Shown here one piece after another: positions 7,021 to 14,455 of a stretch of 22,433 nucleotides of DNA. The notes below the pieces were generated by a model that was given only the letters and a program-made list of their open reading frames with translations, had not been told where the DNA came from and did not search any database. Source of the DNA: Candidatus Moranbacteria bacterium GW2011_GWE1_49_15 (lineage in GTDB: Bacteria > Patescibacteriota > Minisyncoccia > Moranbacterales > GWC2-37-73); NCBI GenBank assembly GCA_001003855.1, contig LCPX01000004.1, positions 1-22,433 on the forward strand, in the 5' to 3' direction. Both the position numbers and the translations under genes were made by a program. Numbering within the stretch: the stretch's first letter is position 1; every line of letters starts with the position of its first letter.

Positions 7021-7350
7021 TCAATATTTTTTAAATATATCCCTGCTCTCCTGCTGCCCCTGGGAGTATTCGGATTTCCTTTCTTCCACTATCTTGACCG
7101 CTTCGGAAAAAGCCTCTTCGTCGAAACTGATCCCGCTGTCTTTCATGGCCCTGTAAGTTGCCTTCTCTTGATCGTTCCAGGCCGGAGCATAAAGACTCCG
7201 GTACCAAACATACGCCCCCGCACCGATCATCGCCAGCAAAAAAAGAGCGAATATTATTTTATATCCCTTGTTCCAAAAAGATGCGAGGGATTCCACAAAT
7301 GTCGCCCTGTTGGTTCCTTTGTCTTTCCTTGTTTTTATGCCTATTTCCAT
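7021..7350 (-). CDS. Small single-pass membrane protein at the end of the pilus locus
   Basis: 109 residues, not recognised as a named family. It has a basic N-terminus (residues 1-30), one transmembrane segment at about 31-50 (IIFALFLLAMIGAGAYVWY), then a charged, helix-forming tail with Trp58 and many Glu/Lys. Orientation is predicted N-in with the tail outside. It lies 96 nt after pilO, on the same strand and before the terminator, so it is probably the last gene of the pilMNO unit. The position recalls PilP-type partners of PilO, but there is no lipobox and no detectable similarity, so this is only a contextual guess. It stops with TGA. Confidence 0.7.
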   Translation of the reverse strand: MEIGIKTRKDKGTNRATFVESLASFWNKGYKIIFALFLLAMIGAGAYVWYRSLYAPAWNDQEKATYRAMKDSGISFDEEAFSEAVKIVEERKSEYSQGQQESRDIFKKY

Positions 7351-7446
7351 CCGTTCTGCTTATGTTATTACTCTTACGGCGCGGCCAGGATTTTTTTCCC
7401 AGCGCGCTTATACGATGACCTAAAAAACTCCGACCTACTTCGCATT

Positions 7447-8133
7447 TTAATCCTCATAATAGAAAACCACCTCGAATATGCTTTCGATCGGATTGTCATA
7501 TTTGACCGAATCTGACTCCGGATCTTTCGCTTGCCCGGTTTGTCTGACGTCATATCCGAGCAGGACCGGACCGGTAACGGTAACGGTTTTATCCTCTTTT
7601 TCCAGAACGCTCAATTTGACTGACAAGATATCGGAAAAATATTGCATATTCTCGATTCTTTTCAGAAATTTCATGGTACTGTTAAAATCCCCGGCCAGTT
7701 TCAGCCTCATAGTCATATATCTCTCACCCGGCAGGAAATTACTCAAGTCGCCCTCTTTCTTCTTCGTTTTCTTTTCGGCCGCTTTGCCAAGATCGCTTCC
7801 CTCATCCATGATTTCGATGGAAATCTCATTGCCGGTCTCATTCGACAATTTCTCCAAACTTTCGATCAAGGACAACGCCCTGTCGGAGTCTACGAAAACA
7901 TCCAGTCTCTCCCCTTCTTGTTTCACGATTTCAACCTTCTCTTTCAATTGCGGCATCTCCCTGAGCTTCTTCTGGGCTATCTCCTGATCCAGCATCCTTT
8001 CCTCGGCGGCGATTCTCTTCTCTTTTATCCATCCGAAAAGTGGCTGGGCGACGAAATTCAAAAGGCCGGCCACGACAGCGACATAGATGAAAATTACCAC
8101 TCCCTCCCTATATTTTTTCCAAAAGATCTTCAT
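7447..8133 (-). CDS. pilO: Type IV pilus inner-membrane protein PilO-like
   Basis: 228 residues. PilO pairs with PilN in the inner-membrane alignment complex linking the pilus motor to the assembly. A short cytoplasmic start is followed by a transmembrane helix at about 11-33, a coiled-coil-like charged region (about 36-80), then an alpha/beta domain whose YMTMRLKLAGDFNSTMKFLKRIENM segment (split here as YMTMRLKLAGDF and FLKRIENMQYF) is typical of the PilO ferredoxin-like fold, where short-range pairs bind PilN. A Lys-rich insert (KAAEKKTKKKEG) interrupts the domain. It lies 4 nt after pilN. The start is preceded by an A-rich stretch and no Shine-Dalgarno sequence. Confidence 0.82.
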   Translation of the reverse strand: MKIFWKKYREGVVIFIYVAVVAGLLNFVAQPLFGWIKEKRIAAEERMLDQEIAQKKLREMPQLKEKVEIVKQEGERLDVFVDSDRALSLIESLEKLSNETGNEISIEIMDEGSDLGKAAEKKTKKKEGDLSNFLPGERYMTMRLKLAGDFNSTMKFLKRIENMQYFSDILSVKLSVLEKEDKTVTVTGPVLLGYDVRQTGQAKDPESDSVKYDNPIESIFEVVFYYED

Positions 8134-8137
8134 TTTT

Positions 8138-8689
8138 TTATTTTACCAGGCAATCATTTTTTATGAGAAAATCCATCTGAAAATCTATATCCGCTTTGGT
8201 TACCAAGTTCGACAAGGGAACATTGACGCCTTCAAAGCATTCGGATTGCCCCATACTGTCGCGAAAACTTATCAATATCTCCCTTTCACGAGCCTTGCCC
8301 ACGAGGAATATCTGATGATTGTTGGATGACAGGTCGGTGACAGTCACTCCGTCGGGTATCACTTCCAAAAGATGCGCCAACGCGTTTGACCATTTCAGAT
8401 GCTTCTCCTGAAACATATTTATATTGCGCACCTTTTCATTGATACTCCCGAACTCGTCTTCATAAAATTTAAGATTATGATATTTATCCTGACCGCCGCC
8501 TATCAGCAAGGCCTGCTCCATGCCGTCATTCTGGGTCTTCAAAATCAGGTTTATGCTGGCTAATATAGCGATGAAAAGAAAAATCGGGGTGGTGAAAAGG
8601 AAGCCCTGTTTCGCCACGATCCTAAATCTCTTTTTTCTGGAAATTTCCTTTTTCCTGTCTTCAGGCAAAAGGTCAAGATATATCTTCAT
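8138..8689 (-). CDS. pilN: Type IV pilus assembly protein PilN
   Basis: 183 residues. The cytoplasmic N-terminal peptide starts KIYLDLLPEDRKKE, matching the conserved (I)NLLP peptide that PilM binds, here with Asp in place of the usual Asn. A single transmembrane helix lies at about 29-50. The periplasmic-side part has a coiled-coil stretch and an alpha/beta domain (IPDGVTVTDLSSNNHQIFLV). The gene starts inside the last codons of pilM (17-nt overlap), so translation is probably coupled, and pilO follows after 4 nt. The order pilM-pilN-pilO is the standard one. Confidence 0.9.
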   Translation of the reverse strand: MKIYLDLLPEDRKKEISRKKRFRIVAKQGFLFTTPIFLFIAILASINLILKTQNDGMEQALLIGGGQDKYHNLKFYEDEFGSINEKVRNINMFQEKHLKWSNALAHLLEVIPDGVTVTDLSSNNHQIFLVGKAREREILISFRDSMGQSECFEGVNVPLSNLVTKADIDFQMDFLIKNDCLVK

Positions 8690-9764
8690 AATTCAGTCCT
8701 TTTAATGCCAAACCTATAGCGGTCGCGTATTCCACCGATAAATTCCTTTCTATTTCCGGCAACTTTCTGCCTATATTCACATTGACCCACGGATCTCCCA
8801 GCACGACTTTTTTTCCAAGGCGCTTGGAAACATAAGGGACTATCCCCTTGGTCGCCGCCTCTTTTCCGCAAATTATAATCTCATCCACGGATCCCGAGTA
8901 CTTGAGCTCCGAAAGAAAAAAATCTATGGACCGCTCGATTTCCGAAATAAGATTCTCCAATACCGGTTTGACTGCGAAAAATATGTCACTATTCTTAAAA
9001 TCAGATCCTATGCCATGGCTGAATCGCGTTTTTTCAGCATCAGCCAAAGAAACACTCAGCGTCTTAGAAATGGAGTCGTTAAGGGATTGGCTTGAGACCG
9101 GTATGCTCGAAGTGAAGCAAGGCGTCCCCTTGCTGGCGATAAAAAATCCCGTCCGGCGCTCATCGAAATCTATGATCAAAACAGCTCCCCCGTTATTGCC
9201 TGAAGCCAACAGACTTCTTGCCTGGGCTACGGATTCGATTTCGAGACCGACCACCTCAAGTCCGGCCCCCTCAAGAACTTCCATGAACTGGTCCACGGTC
9301 TTTTTGGAAATAGCCACGACCAGCACGTCCATCTTGTTCTTCTCCGCTGAAATATTCTCGTCCAAAATCTGCCAGTCATAATATACCTGGTCCAACGCCA
9401 ACGGGATATTCGCTTCTATTTCCCATTTTATGGCTTCACGGGCTTCCTTTTTTTCCATCTTCGGGATCGATATGATCCGAAGAAACGCTTTCGTTTCTGG
9501 CAAGGAACAGATGACTTTTTTCGATTTGATTTTATCGGGACCGGCTTTCTCCAGAGCGTTATGGATGGCCGCGATAACCTGGTCTTTTTTCAAAATCTCC
9601 CCGTCAGAAACGCTACCCGGCGCGATGCTTGCGGACGCATAACCGACAAGGCGATCCTTCCTTCCCTCCCTCTCGAACTGGATGACCCTTACCGTCAAAT
9701 CATTAAGATCCAGCCCCATGGCTGTTCCGGCAAAATCAAAAATTTTCTTCGTCAAAAAACTCAT
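8673..9764 (-). CDS. pilM: Type IV pilus assembly protein PilM (actin-like ATPase fold)
   Basis: Cytosolic FtsA/actin-like protein that binds nucleotide and the N-terminal peptide of PilN. With the chosen ATG it has 363 residues, normal for PilM. Motifs: MGLDLNDLTVRVIQ near the start (phosphate-1 loop), AREAIKWEIEANIPL (the PilM signature region), VLIIDFDERRTGFFI (phosphate-2), and VDEIIICGKEAATKG (adenosine-binding region). The frame is open to an ATG at 9815, but that lies upstream of a TATAAT box at 9804-9809. The ATG at 9764, giving MSFLTKKIFDF, matches the family start. The leader is A/T-rich without a Shine-Dalgarno sequence. Its stop overlaps pilN. Confidence 0.92.
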   Translation of the reverse strand: MSFLTKKIFDFAGTAMGLDLNDLTVRVIQFEREGRKDRLVGYASASIAPGSVSDGEILKKDQVIAAIHNALEKAGPDKIKSKKVICSLPETKAFLRIISIPKMEKKEAREAIKWEIEANIPLALDQVYYDWQILDENISAEKNKMDVLVVAISKKTVDQFMEVLEGAGLEVVGLEIESVAQARSLLASGNNGGAVLIIDFDERRTGFFIASKGTPCFTSSIPVSSQSLNDSISKTLSVSLADAEKTRFSHGIGSDFKNSDIFFAVKPVLENLISEIERSIDFFLSELKYSGSVDEIIICGKEAATKGIVPYVSKRLGKKVVLGDPWVNVNIGRKLPEIERNLSVEYATAIGLALKGLNYEDIS

Positions 9765-9803
9765 TTTTATTTTTCTTTTTTTATTTTCCCTTTTCTTTTT
9801 ACC

Positions 9804-9832
9804 ATTATAACCCATGGGGACGATCTAGTACA
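9804..9832 (-). promoter_or_regulatory. Internal promoter before pilM
   Basis: On the - strand a perfect TATAAT (9804-9809) lies 40 nt before the pilM ATG, with a weak -35 TGTACT (9827-9832) at 17 bp. The -35 matches only half of the consensus. Confidence 0.5.
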
Positions 9833-9864
9833 CATCATCCCTTACCGAATCGGTGCGGGCACGC

Positions 9865-11202
9865 CTACTCCTTTATCTCATTCCAAAAATCCGTCCTATA
9901 CACCCCCTCGATCGGAAAAAACGGCGGAGGATTGAGCAGGAGATTGCTGTCGAAACCTATCACGACGTTCTGATATCCCGCGAAACCGTATCCCTGGTTG
10001 GTAGCGATAGCGCCGTGTATCGTCAAAGTGCTCTTGGAATCTCCGTAGTCTTCCCTTCCCACCTTTCCTATCTGGGCCAACATGGCCGCGTCGATTCTCA
10101 GGTCATCCTCGCTGTCTTCGACTATTCCTATGTCGTTTTTCGCCACCAAACCCAAAACGGTTCCGCTGACATAATCCTCGTACGTGACATCGTTGCTGAT
10201 ATAAATATTACCATGGGAAACACTGGGATTATTCGAAGCCACTACTAATTTTTTTCCGGAACCCAGACTGCCTTCTATCCAGATATTCTTGTTGACATAA
10301 ATGGCCGCCACGTCTGGAAGAGGAGCGTCCGTAACGACGTTTTGGACTTGCGTAACCTTGCCGTCCTTCTCATTAATGACCCTGTTCACGTCTATCTTGT
10401 CGCCTTTCAAGATTATCTGATGGGCTTTGGTGGCCGGACTGTAATCAAAATTCAATTCCTGCGCTTCGTCGAATATCAAGGAAAAGCTCGTGAGCACACT
10501 GTCGAAATCCTTGACCGGAACCGGAAAATTCTTGCCTCCCAAAAAAACTTCGCTGTCCTGCAGGGAATTGTATTCCCCCACCCAATCGGTCCAGACACCG
10601 AACTTGGTGTCGCTTCCGTTATAGAGATAGGTTTCCACGGAACTGGTGACTTCGTTGTTGGCTACTCCGTCAAATCTTATTCCCCCATTCGAATGCACCA
10701 ACCCGTCTATCTGCTCGCCTTCGGATATCTCGATGTCAGAATTGGCCAAAAGGGCATATTCGCTCCATGACCTCGGCCGAAGGGTCGCTTTTACGGTCCT
10801 TTTAACCTCCGGCTTCTTATAGGTCCACCCAGTCACCGTGACGCCCACCACCGTCGAGCCCAAAGATGGCTTTTCCACGCTTATACTGTATTTCCCTATA
10901 CTGTCGAAATCCGCTTCGACCGGAGCGTCCACTCCTTGAGGGGCTGGATCCTGTTGCCAAAAATCAGCGATTTCCTGCATGTACATGCCTTCGACGGCAT
11001 GCGCCAAATACCATTTATAATAGTTAAGTCCGGCATCGGCTATATGCAAAGACCTCTCCTTGGCCTCCATATGCGAAACATACCTCAGCTGGGAAGTTAT
11101 ATATCCGACCGTTCCCAAGAATAAAATCGATGCTATCGAAATTATCACCAACGCCAGAGCCATGGCTGTTCCTTTTTTTCGACCCGCCTTACTGCTTCGC
11201 AT
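9865..11202 (-). CDS. PilX-like pilus assembly protein / large minor pilin
   Basis: 445 residues. The N-terminus resembles PilX_N: basic leader RKKG, hydrophobic helix 12-35 (TAMALALVIISIASILFLGT), then amphipathic helix ending IADAGLNYY (PilX has AEAGL at this place). Possible cleavage is at Gly11-Thr12, without the Glu5 of classical prepilins. The long C-terminal part is Asn/Gly/Val-rich with repeated short beta strands (DIEISEGEQIDGLVHSNGGI, NIWIEGSLGSGKKLVVAS), suggesting a beta-helix or bactofilin-like fold exposed on the cell surface. It lies 15 nt after the minor pilin, at the end of the first pilus unit. Function inferred: pilus tip or adhesive subunit. Confidence 0.75.
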   Translation of the reverse strand: MRSSKAGRKKGTAMALALVIISIASILFLGTVGYITSQLRYVSHMEAKERSLHIADAGLNYYKWYLAHAVEGMYMQEIADFWQQDPAPQGVDAPVEADFDSIGKYSISVEKPSLGSTVVGVTVTGWTYKKPEVKRTVKATLRPRSWSEYALLANSDIEISEGEQIDGLVHSNGGIRFDGVANNEVTSSVETYLYNGSDTKFGVWTDWVGEYNSLQDSEVFLGGKNFPVPVKDFDSVLTSFSLIFDEAQELNFDYSPATKAHQIILKGDKIDVNRVINEKDGKVTQVQNVVTDAPLPDVAAIYVNKNIWIEGSLGSGKKLVVASNNPSVSHGNIYISNDVTYEDYVSGTVLGLVAKNDIGIVEDSEDDLRIDAAMLAQIGKVGREDYGDSKSTLTIHGAIATNQGYGFAGYQNVVIGFDSNLLLNPPPFFPIEGVYRTDFWNEIKE

Positions 11203-11217
11203 TTTTTTATATTTCAG

Positions 11218-11820
11218 CTATTTATTAAGATTTCTGGGAGAAACCGATGTCTGGATCAACACGTTGCTTATTTTGGAGGGATCCGTATTTATGGAAATCG
11301 ACAAGCCTATGCGCCTTATGGGAGATACTGTAGCCGGGGTGTCGGATAACGACCCAGCGGCGTTATAATACGTGAAGATCGGTTCCGTTTCGGTATTGGT
11401 AACGCTCGTTGCCACCGCGGAAATGACCTCGTCATCCGCGGGATAGGTCGGACTGTCTCCCAAAATGGGCTCCGCGGTTCCCATCATCAAGGAAGTCCCG
11501 TCCAGATAATAATGGACCCTTTCCCTATATTGATCGCTATCTATATCCGTATAAAAAATAAGCTCGAAATCATCAGCCAAGGCTATGGCATATGATCCGC
11601 TGTCCGCCTGGGAAGCCCTGCGGATATTCTCGGCCATTTTAGAAACGCTATTGGAGGCAATTATGGAGGACTGACCGCGATTGACTTCGTCCAAACGCGT
11701 CTTCCACATGTAAGCGAAAAACATGTTCAACCCTGCCATGACGATACCGAGAATGGCTATGGCCACCAACAGCTCGATTAGGGACATGCCTTTTTTATTT
11801 TTCAAATCTGTCTTTTTCAT
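11218..11820 (-). CDS. Type IV prepilin-like protein, PilW/GspJ type
   Basis: 200 residues. Classical class III signal: leader MKKTDLKNKKG, then MSLIELLVAIAILGIVMAGL, with cleavage expected at Gly11-Met12 and Glu at mature position 5. The globular part has acidic and aromatic strands (FELIFYTDIDSDQYRERVHYY in part: FELIFYTDID) and ends RRIGLSISINTDP...VLIQTSVSPRNL, as in PilW/GspJ-like minor pilins. No Cys is present, so there is no disulfide loop. It lies 2 nt after the modular pilin and 15 nt before the PilX-like gene. It is probably a minor pilin; being the major pilin cannot be excluded because no obvious major pilin is in the window. Confidence 0.82.
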   Translation of the reverse strand: MKKTDLKNKKGMSLIELLVAIAILGIVMAGLNMFFAYMWKTRLDEVNRGQSSIIASNSVSKMAENIRRASQADSGSYAIALADDFELIFYTDIDSDQYRERVHYYLDGTSLMMGTAEPILGDSPTYPADDEVISAVATSVTNTETEPIFTYYNAAGSLSDTPATVSPIRRIGLSISINTDPSKISNVLIQTSVSPRNLNK

Positions 11821-11822
11821 TT

Positions 11823-13214
11823 TTATAACGGATCCAATGATAATTCTCCCTGGGTCAACTGGTTTATCGCAACCGTACCGTCAGCATCGCCATATCCGGT
11901 TCTGGTGATATGCACGTCGTATGTTTCCCCGCTTACGAGCGGGTTTCCGGCATCTCCCGCGATGAAAACATATCCATACTCGTCGGTAACGTCCGTATCC
12001 GTAAATCCAAGCGTGCTGCTGGAGACTTCCACTGATACTCCCTCCAGAGGGGATCCGGTTATGGAGTCAGTCACTTTAATGAAATATGAATCCAACAATT
12101 TATCCAGCAGGTAGACGTTCTTGATCTGACCGGTCTCTCCCTGTTCGACAAGGATCTCATCGGCATTATTTCCGCTGCCGGAATCGGTTCTCCAAAACAA
12201 ATACCCAGGATCATTTATCGCGACGGTATATTGTCCGGGACTGGCGTCAACTATATCCATTTCTCCGGACGAATCGGCCGACAAGGAATTTTCCAGATAA
12301 TTGTGCACGAGACTGCTGTCAGTATTGGCGCCGATAACCCTTCCCCCTTCCAAAGAAAAATCGACATCGGGAACAATTGAGCCATCAAATGGATTCGTAA
12401 ATCTTATTTTAAAATCACTTAAGCTGCTGAAACTGAAAACTGAATTGGTCGTGCTCGCGGAAATTACCGAGGCATGCACGTTTACTGGATAAAAAGCGGA
12501 CGTTGGATAGGGAGGCAGGGTCAGCACATCATTCTCATATCCCGTCTTCGATAGCGTGATTACGTAATTCTGGTTGGACGGAGTCAGTCCCACCAAAGTC
12601 ACTCCGCCGCTCGAGTTGGTAGTGGCGTTCTGATTGTATGAAATGGAAGGATTCGCTATATTGACCGTCACATCCGGAACCGGATTTCCTTTTATGTCTA
12701 TGACGCTGACGTTCAGAATACCGCCACCTATGCCTACTTCCTCCCCGAAAGGGGCCACGATGGTAGAGACGGAAACCACCTGGCTCGGAGATTCGCTTCC
12801 CCACTTTACCGTAGCCGTTATTTTTTTGTAATCGTTCCTGTCAGGATCGTCATCCGTGCCGTCAAATGCGTCGTCTTGATACACTATAGAAGTCAATAAA
12901 TTGTATCCATAACCTCCTCTGCTGACGCTTTCCGAGGAATTTATCTCCCCCGAAGGCACGCCTGATACGGTTCCGATTTCCCCGTAGGGCAAACTCCTGA
13001 TAACTTCTATCCTTTCATTGGCGATGCTGATCGCGACTAATTTCTTCTTAGCATCCAGAATCAAACTGGTTCCGGCCAAGAAAAACCTGAAGAAGGTGGT
13101 GATTATGACGACGAAAATGAACAACAAGACGAGGACTTCGATTATGGTGAAACCCGCCTGTCGGCAAACACGGCCTTTCTTCGATTTCTTCTTGGATGCA
13201 AATAAATCCTTCAT
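11823..13214 (-). CDS. Modular type IV pilin fused to three Ig-like/CarboxypepD-like domains
   Basis: 463 residues, about three times a normal pilin. Prepilin signal: Lys-rich leader, cleavage at Gly21-Phe22 (AG|FTIIEVLVLLFIF) with Glu26 at mature position 5. A short pilin-like part runs to about residue 155. Three tandem beta-sandwich modules follow at about 164-228, 267-340 and 376-442. Each starts with a strand and a D-x-x-G-x-x-V/L-x-x-V turn (GNPVPDVTV, GSIVPDVDF, GSPLEGVSV), has a central T/D-S/E-x-G turn, and ends in a GY (KTGY, DPGY, RTGY), as in carboxypeptidase-regulatory or Cna-B-like folds. No Cys is present in the modules. The likely role is a surface-exposed adhesive or spacer subunit. 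It is 8 nt after pilC and 2 nt before the next pilin. Confidence 0.85.
   Translation of the reverse strand: MKDLFASKKKSKKGRVCRQAGFTIIEVLVLLFIFVVIITTFFRFFLAGTSLILDAKKKLVAISIANERIEVIRSLPYGEIGTVSGVPSGEINSSESVSRGGYGYNLLTSIVYQDDAFDGTDDDPDRNDYKKITATVKWGSESPSQVVSVSTIVAPFGEEVGIGGGILNVSVIDIKGNPVPDVTVNIANPSISYNQNATTNSSGGVTLVGLTPSNQNYVITLSKTGYENDVLTLPPYPTSAFYPVNVHASVISASTTNSVFSFSSLSDFKIRFTNPFDGSIVPDVDFSLEGGRVIGANTDSSLVHNYLENSLSADSSGEMDIVDASPGQYTVAINDPGYLFWRTDSGSGNNADEILVEQGETGQIKNVYLLDKLLDSYFIKVTDSITGSPLEGVSVEVSSSTLGFTDTDVTDEYGYVFIAGDAGNPLVSGETYDVHITRTGYGDADGTVAINQLTQGELSLDPL
13152..13172 (-). repeat. 21-nt in-frame insertion in the prepilin leader (RVCRQAG)
   Basis: Codons 15-21 of the modular pilin encode RVCRQAG between KKG and FTIIE. 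Removing them leaves an ordinary KKG|FTIIE prepilin site. On the + strand the core GCCTGTCGGCAAAC resembles a degenerate GCCTGCCGGCAGGC palindrome (11 of 14). Confidence 0.45.
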
Positions 13215-13222
13215 TCTTTATT

Positions 13223-14443
13223 TTATTTGATGTTTTCCAACAAACTGTACATCGGTTGGAGCATAGCGACCGCAAAAAACCCGACCGCGCCTCCGATGAG
13301 CACCATGAGCACAGGCTCGATGATCGAAGACATGTTCTTGGTGATCTGATTTATCTCCTCCTCATAAAATTCAGCCAACTGCAGAAGGACCGTTTCCGTC
13401 TTACCGGTCTCCTCACCGACTTCGGTTATCTGGTATACCAAAGGCGGGAACAACCTCCTGTCTTTGGCAAGTATCTTGCTCAAAGGGACTCCTTTTTGAA
13501 TTTCTTCGATTCCGTTCTCCAAAGCCTCCTTATAGTAATAATTGGAGAGGGTATTGGAGACGATTTTGAGAGCGTCCATGACGCTGATACCGCTCTTGAG
13601 TAAGGAACTGTAGATCCTGGCGAATCTAGCGCAATTGACCTTAATGACTATGTTGCTTATGACCGGTATGCGGATGACGGTATAACTTAGCGCTTTTTTG
13701 CCCAGCGGATTGGACAGGAGGAATTTTATGAAAAACACGAATCCTACCATCGCCACCATCACTATCACAGGATTGTCCCTGAGCGCGTCGCTCATCGCCA
13801 TCACGAACTGGGTAGGACCGGGAAGCTCGACGTCCATATCCTTGAACACTCCGGTTATCTGAGGAAGGATATAAGTGAGCATAAGTATTCCTATTCCTAT
13901 CATGGCGACTATGATAACAGCCGGATATGTCATCGCGCCTTTGACCTTGCTTATCAAGTCATGTTCTTTTTCCAGCTGGACGGCCACGATTTTCAGAACC
14001 TCATCCAGATTACCTCCTGTCTCGCCGACCCTGACCATATTCACGAAAAGCTCGCTGAAAATCCCGGGATATTTCGCCAGTCCCTCGCTCAACGACTTTC
14101 CGGCCTGCAGCTCCTGCTGCACGTCGGCCAAAACGTCTTTGAAGGTCTTGTTCTCGGTTTGGACCGTGAGATTTTGGAGCGCCCGTGAAACCGGAAGACC
14201 CGAAGATATCATGACGCTGAGGTTCCTGGCAAAAACCATCTTTTCCTTCAAGGGCACGCTTTTGAACCTATCGAAAAATTTCACTTTTATCGAATCGCTT
14301 TTCTCCTCTATTTGTCGTATTGAAGTGGGCAGAAATCCCTCAGCCTTAAGCTGAAGCACCACTCCCTTCTCGTCCTTGGCGACGATCTCCCCGCCTTTAG
14401 TCTCGCCGCTGTAACTTTTGGCCGTGTAAATAAATTTAGGCAC
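13223..14443 (-). CDS. pilC: Type IV pilus inner-membrane platform protein PilC
   Basis: 406 residues, the usual size for PilC/GspF. It sits in the inner membrane, where PilB ATPase turns or moves it to add pilin. The N-terminal part (KFIYTAKSYSGETKGGEI) is typical. There are two T2SSF domains, at about 70-195 (LSVMISSGLPVSRALQNL, MVRVGETGGNLDEVL) and 275-400 (YSSLLKSGISVMDALKIV, EVGEETGKTETVL), each followed by transmembrane helices (about 172-192, 220-240 and 375-398). The start codon is GTG at 14443, preceded by an A-rich stretch and no Shine-Dalgarno sequence, 12 nt after pilB. Confidence 0.95.
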   Translation of the reverse strand: MPKFIYTAKSYSGETKGGEIVAKDEKGVVLQLKAEGFLPTSIRQIEEKSDSIKVKFFDRFKSVPLKEKMVFARNLSVMISSGLPVSRALQNLTVQTENKTFKDVLADVQQELQAGKSLSEGLAKYPGIFSELFVNMVRVGETGGNLDEVLKIVAVQLEKEHDLISKVKGAMTYPAVIIVAMIGIGILMLTYILPQITGVFKDMDVELPGPTQFVMAMSDALRDNPVIVMVAMVGFVFFIKFLLSNPLGKKALSYTVIRIPVISNIVIKVNCARFARIYSSLLKSGISVMDALKIVSNTLSNYYYKEALENGIEEIQKGVPLSKILAKDRRLFPPLVYQITEVGEETGKTETVLLQLAEFYEEEINQITKNMSSIIEPVLMVLIGGAVGFFAVAMLQPMYSLLENIK

Positions 14444-14455
14444 GTTTTTTATTTA

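Noticed and set aside
7374..7445. Possible 23-residue basic peptide right after pilO (- strand)
   Set aside because: Too short, no ribosome site and no supporting pattern; left as unassigned spacer.
6932..7515. + strand ORFs of 74-115 codons over the small membrane protein and pilO end
   Set aside because: The first begins before the bidirectional terminator hairpin at 6949-6976 and runs through it. They overlap supported - strand genes and have no ribosome site.
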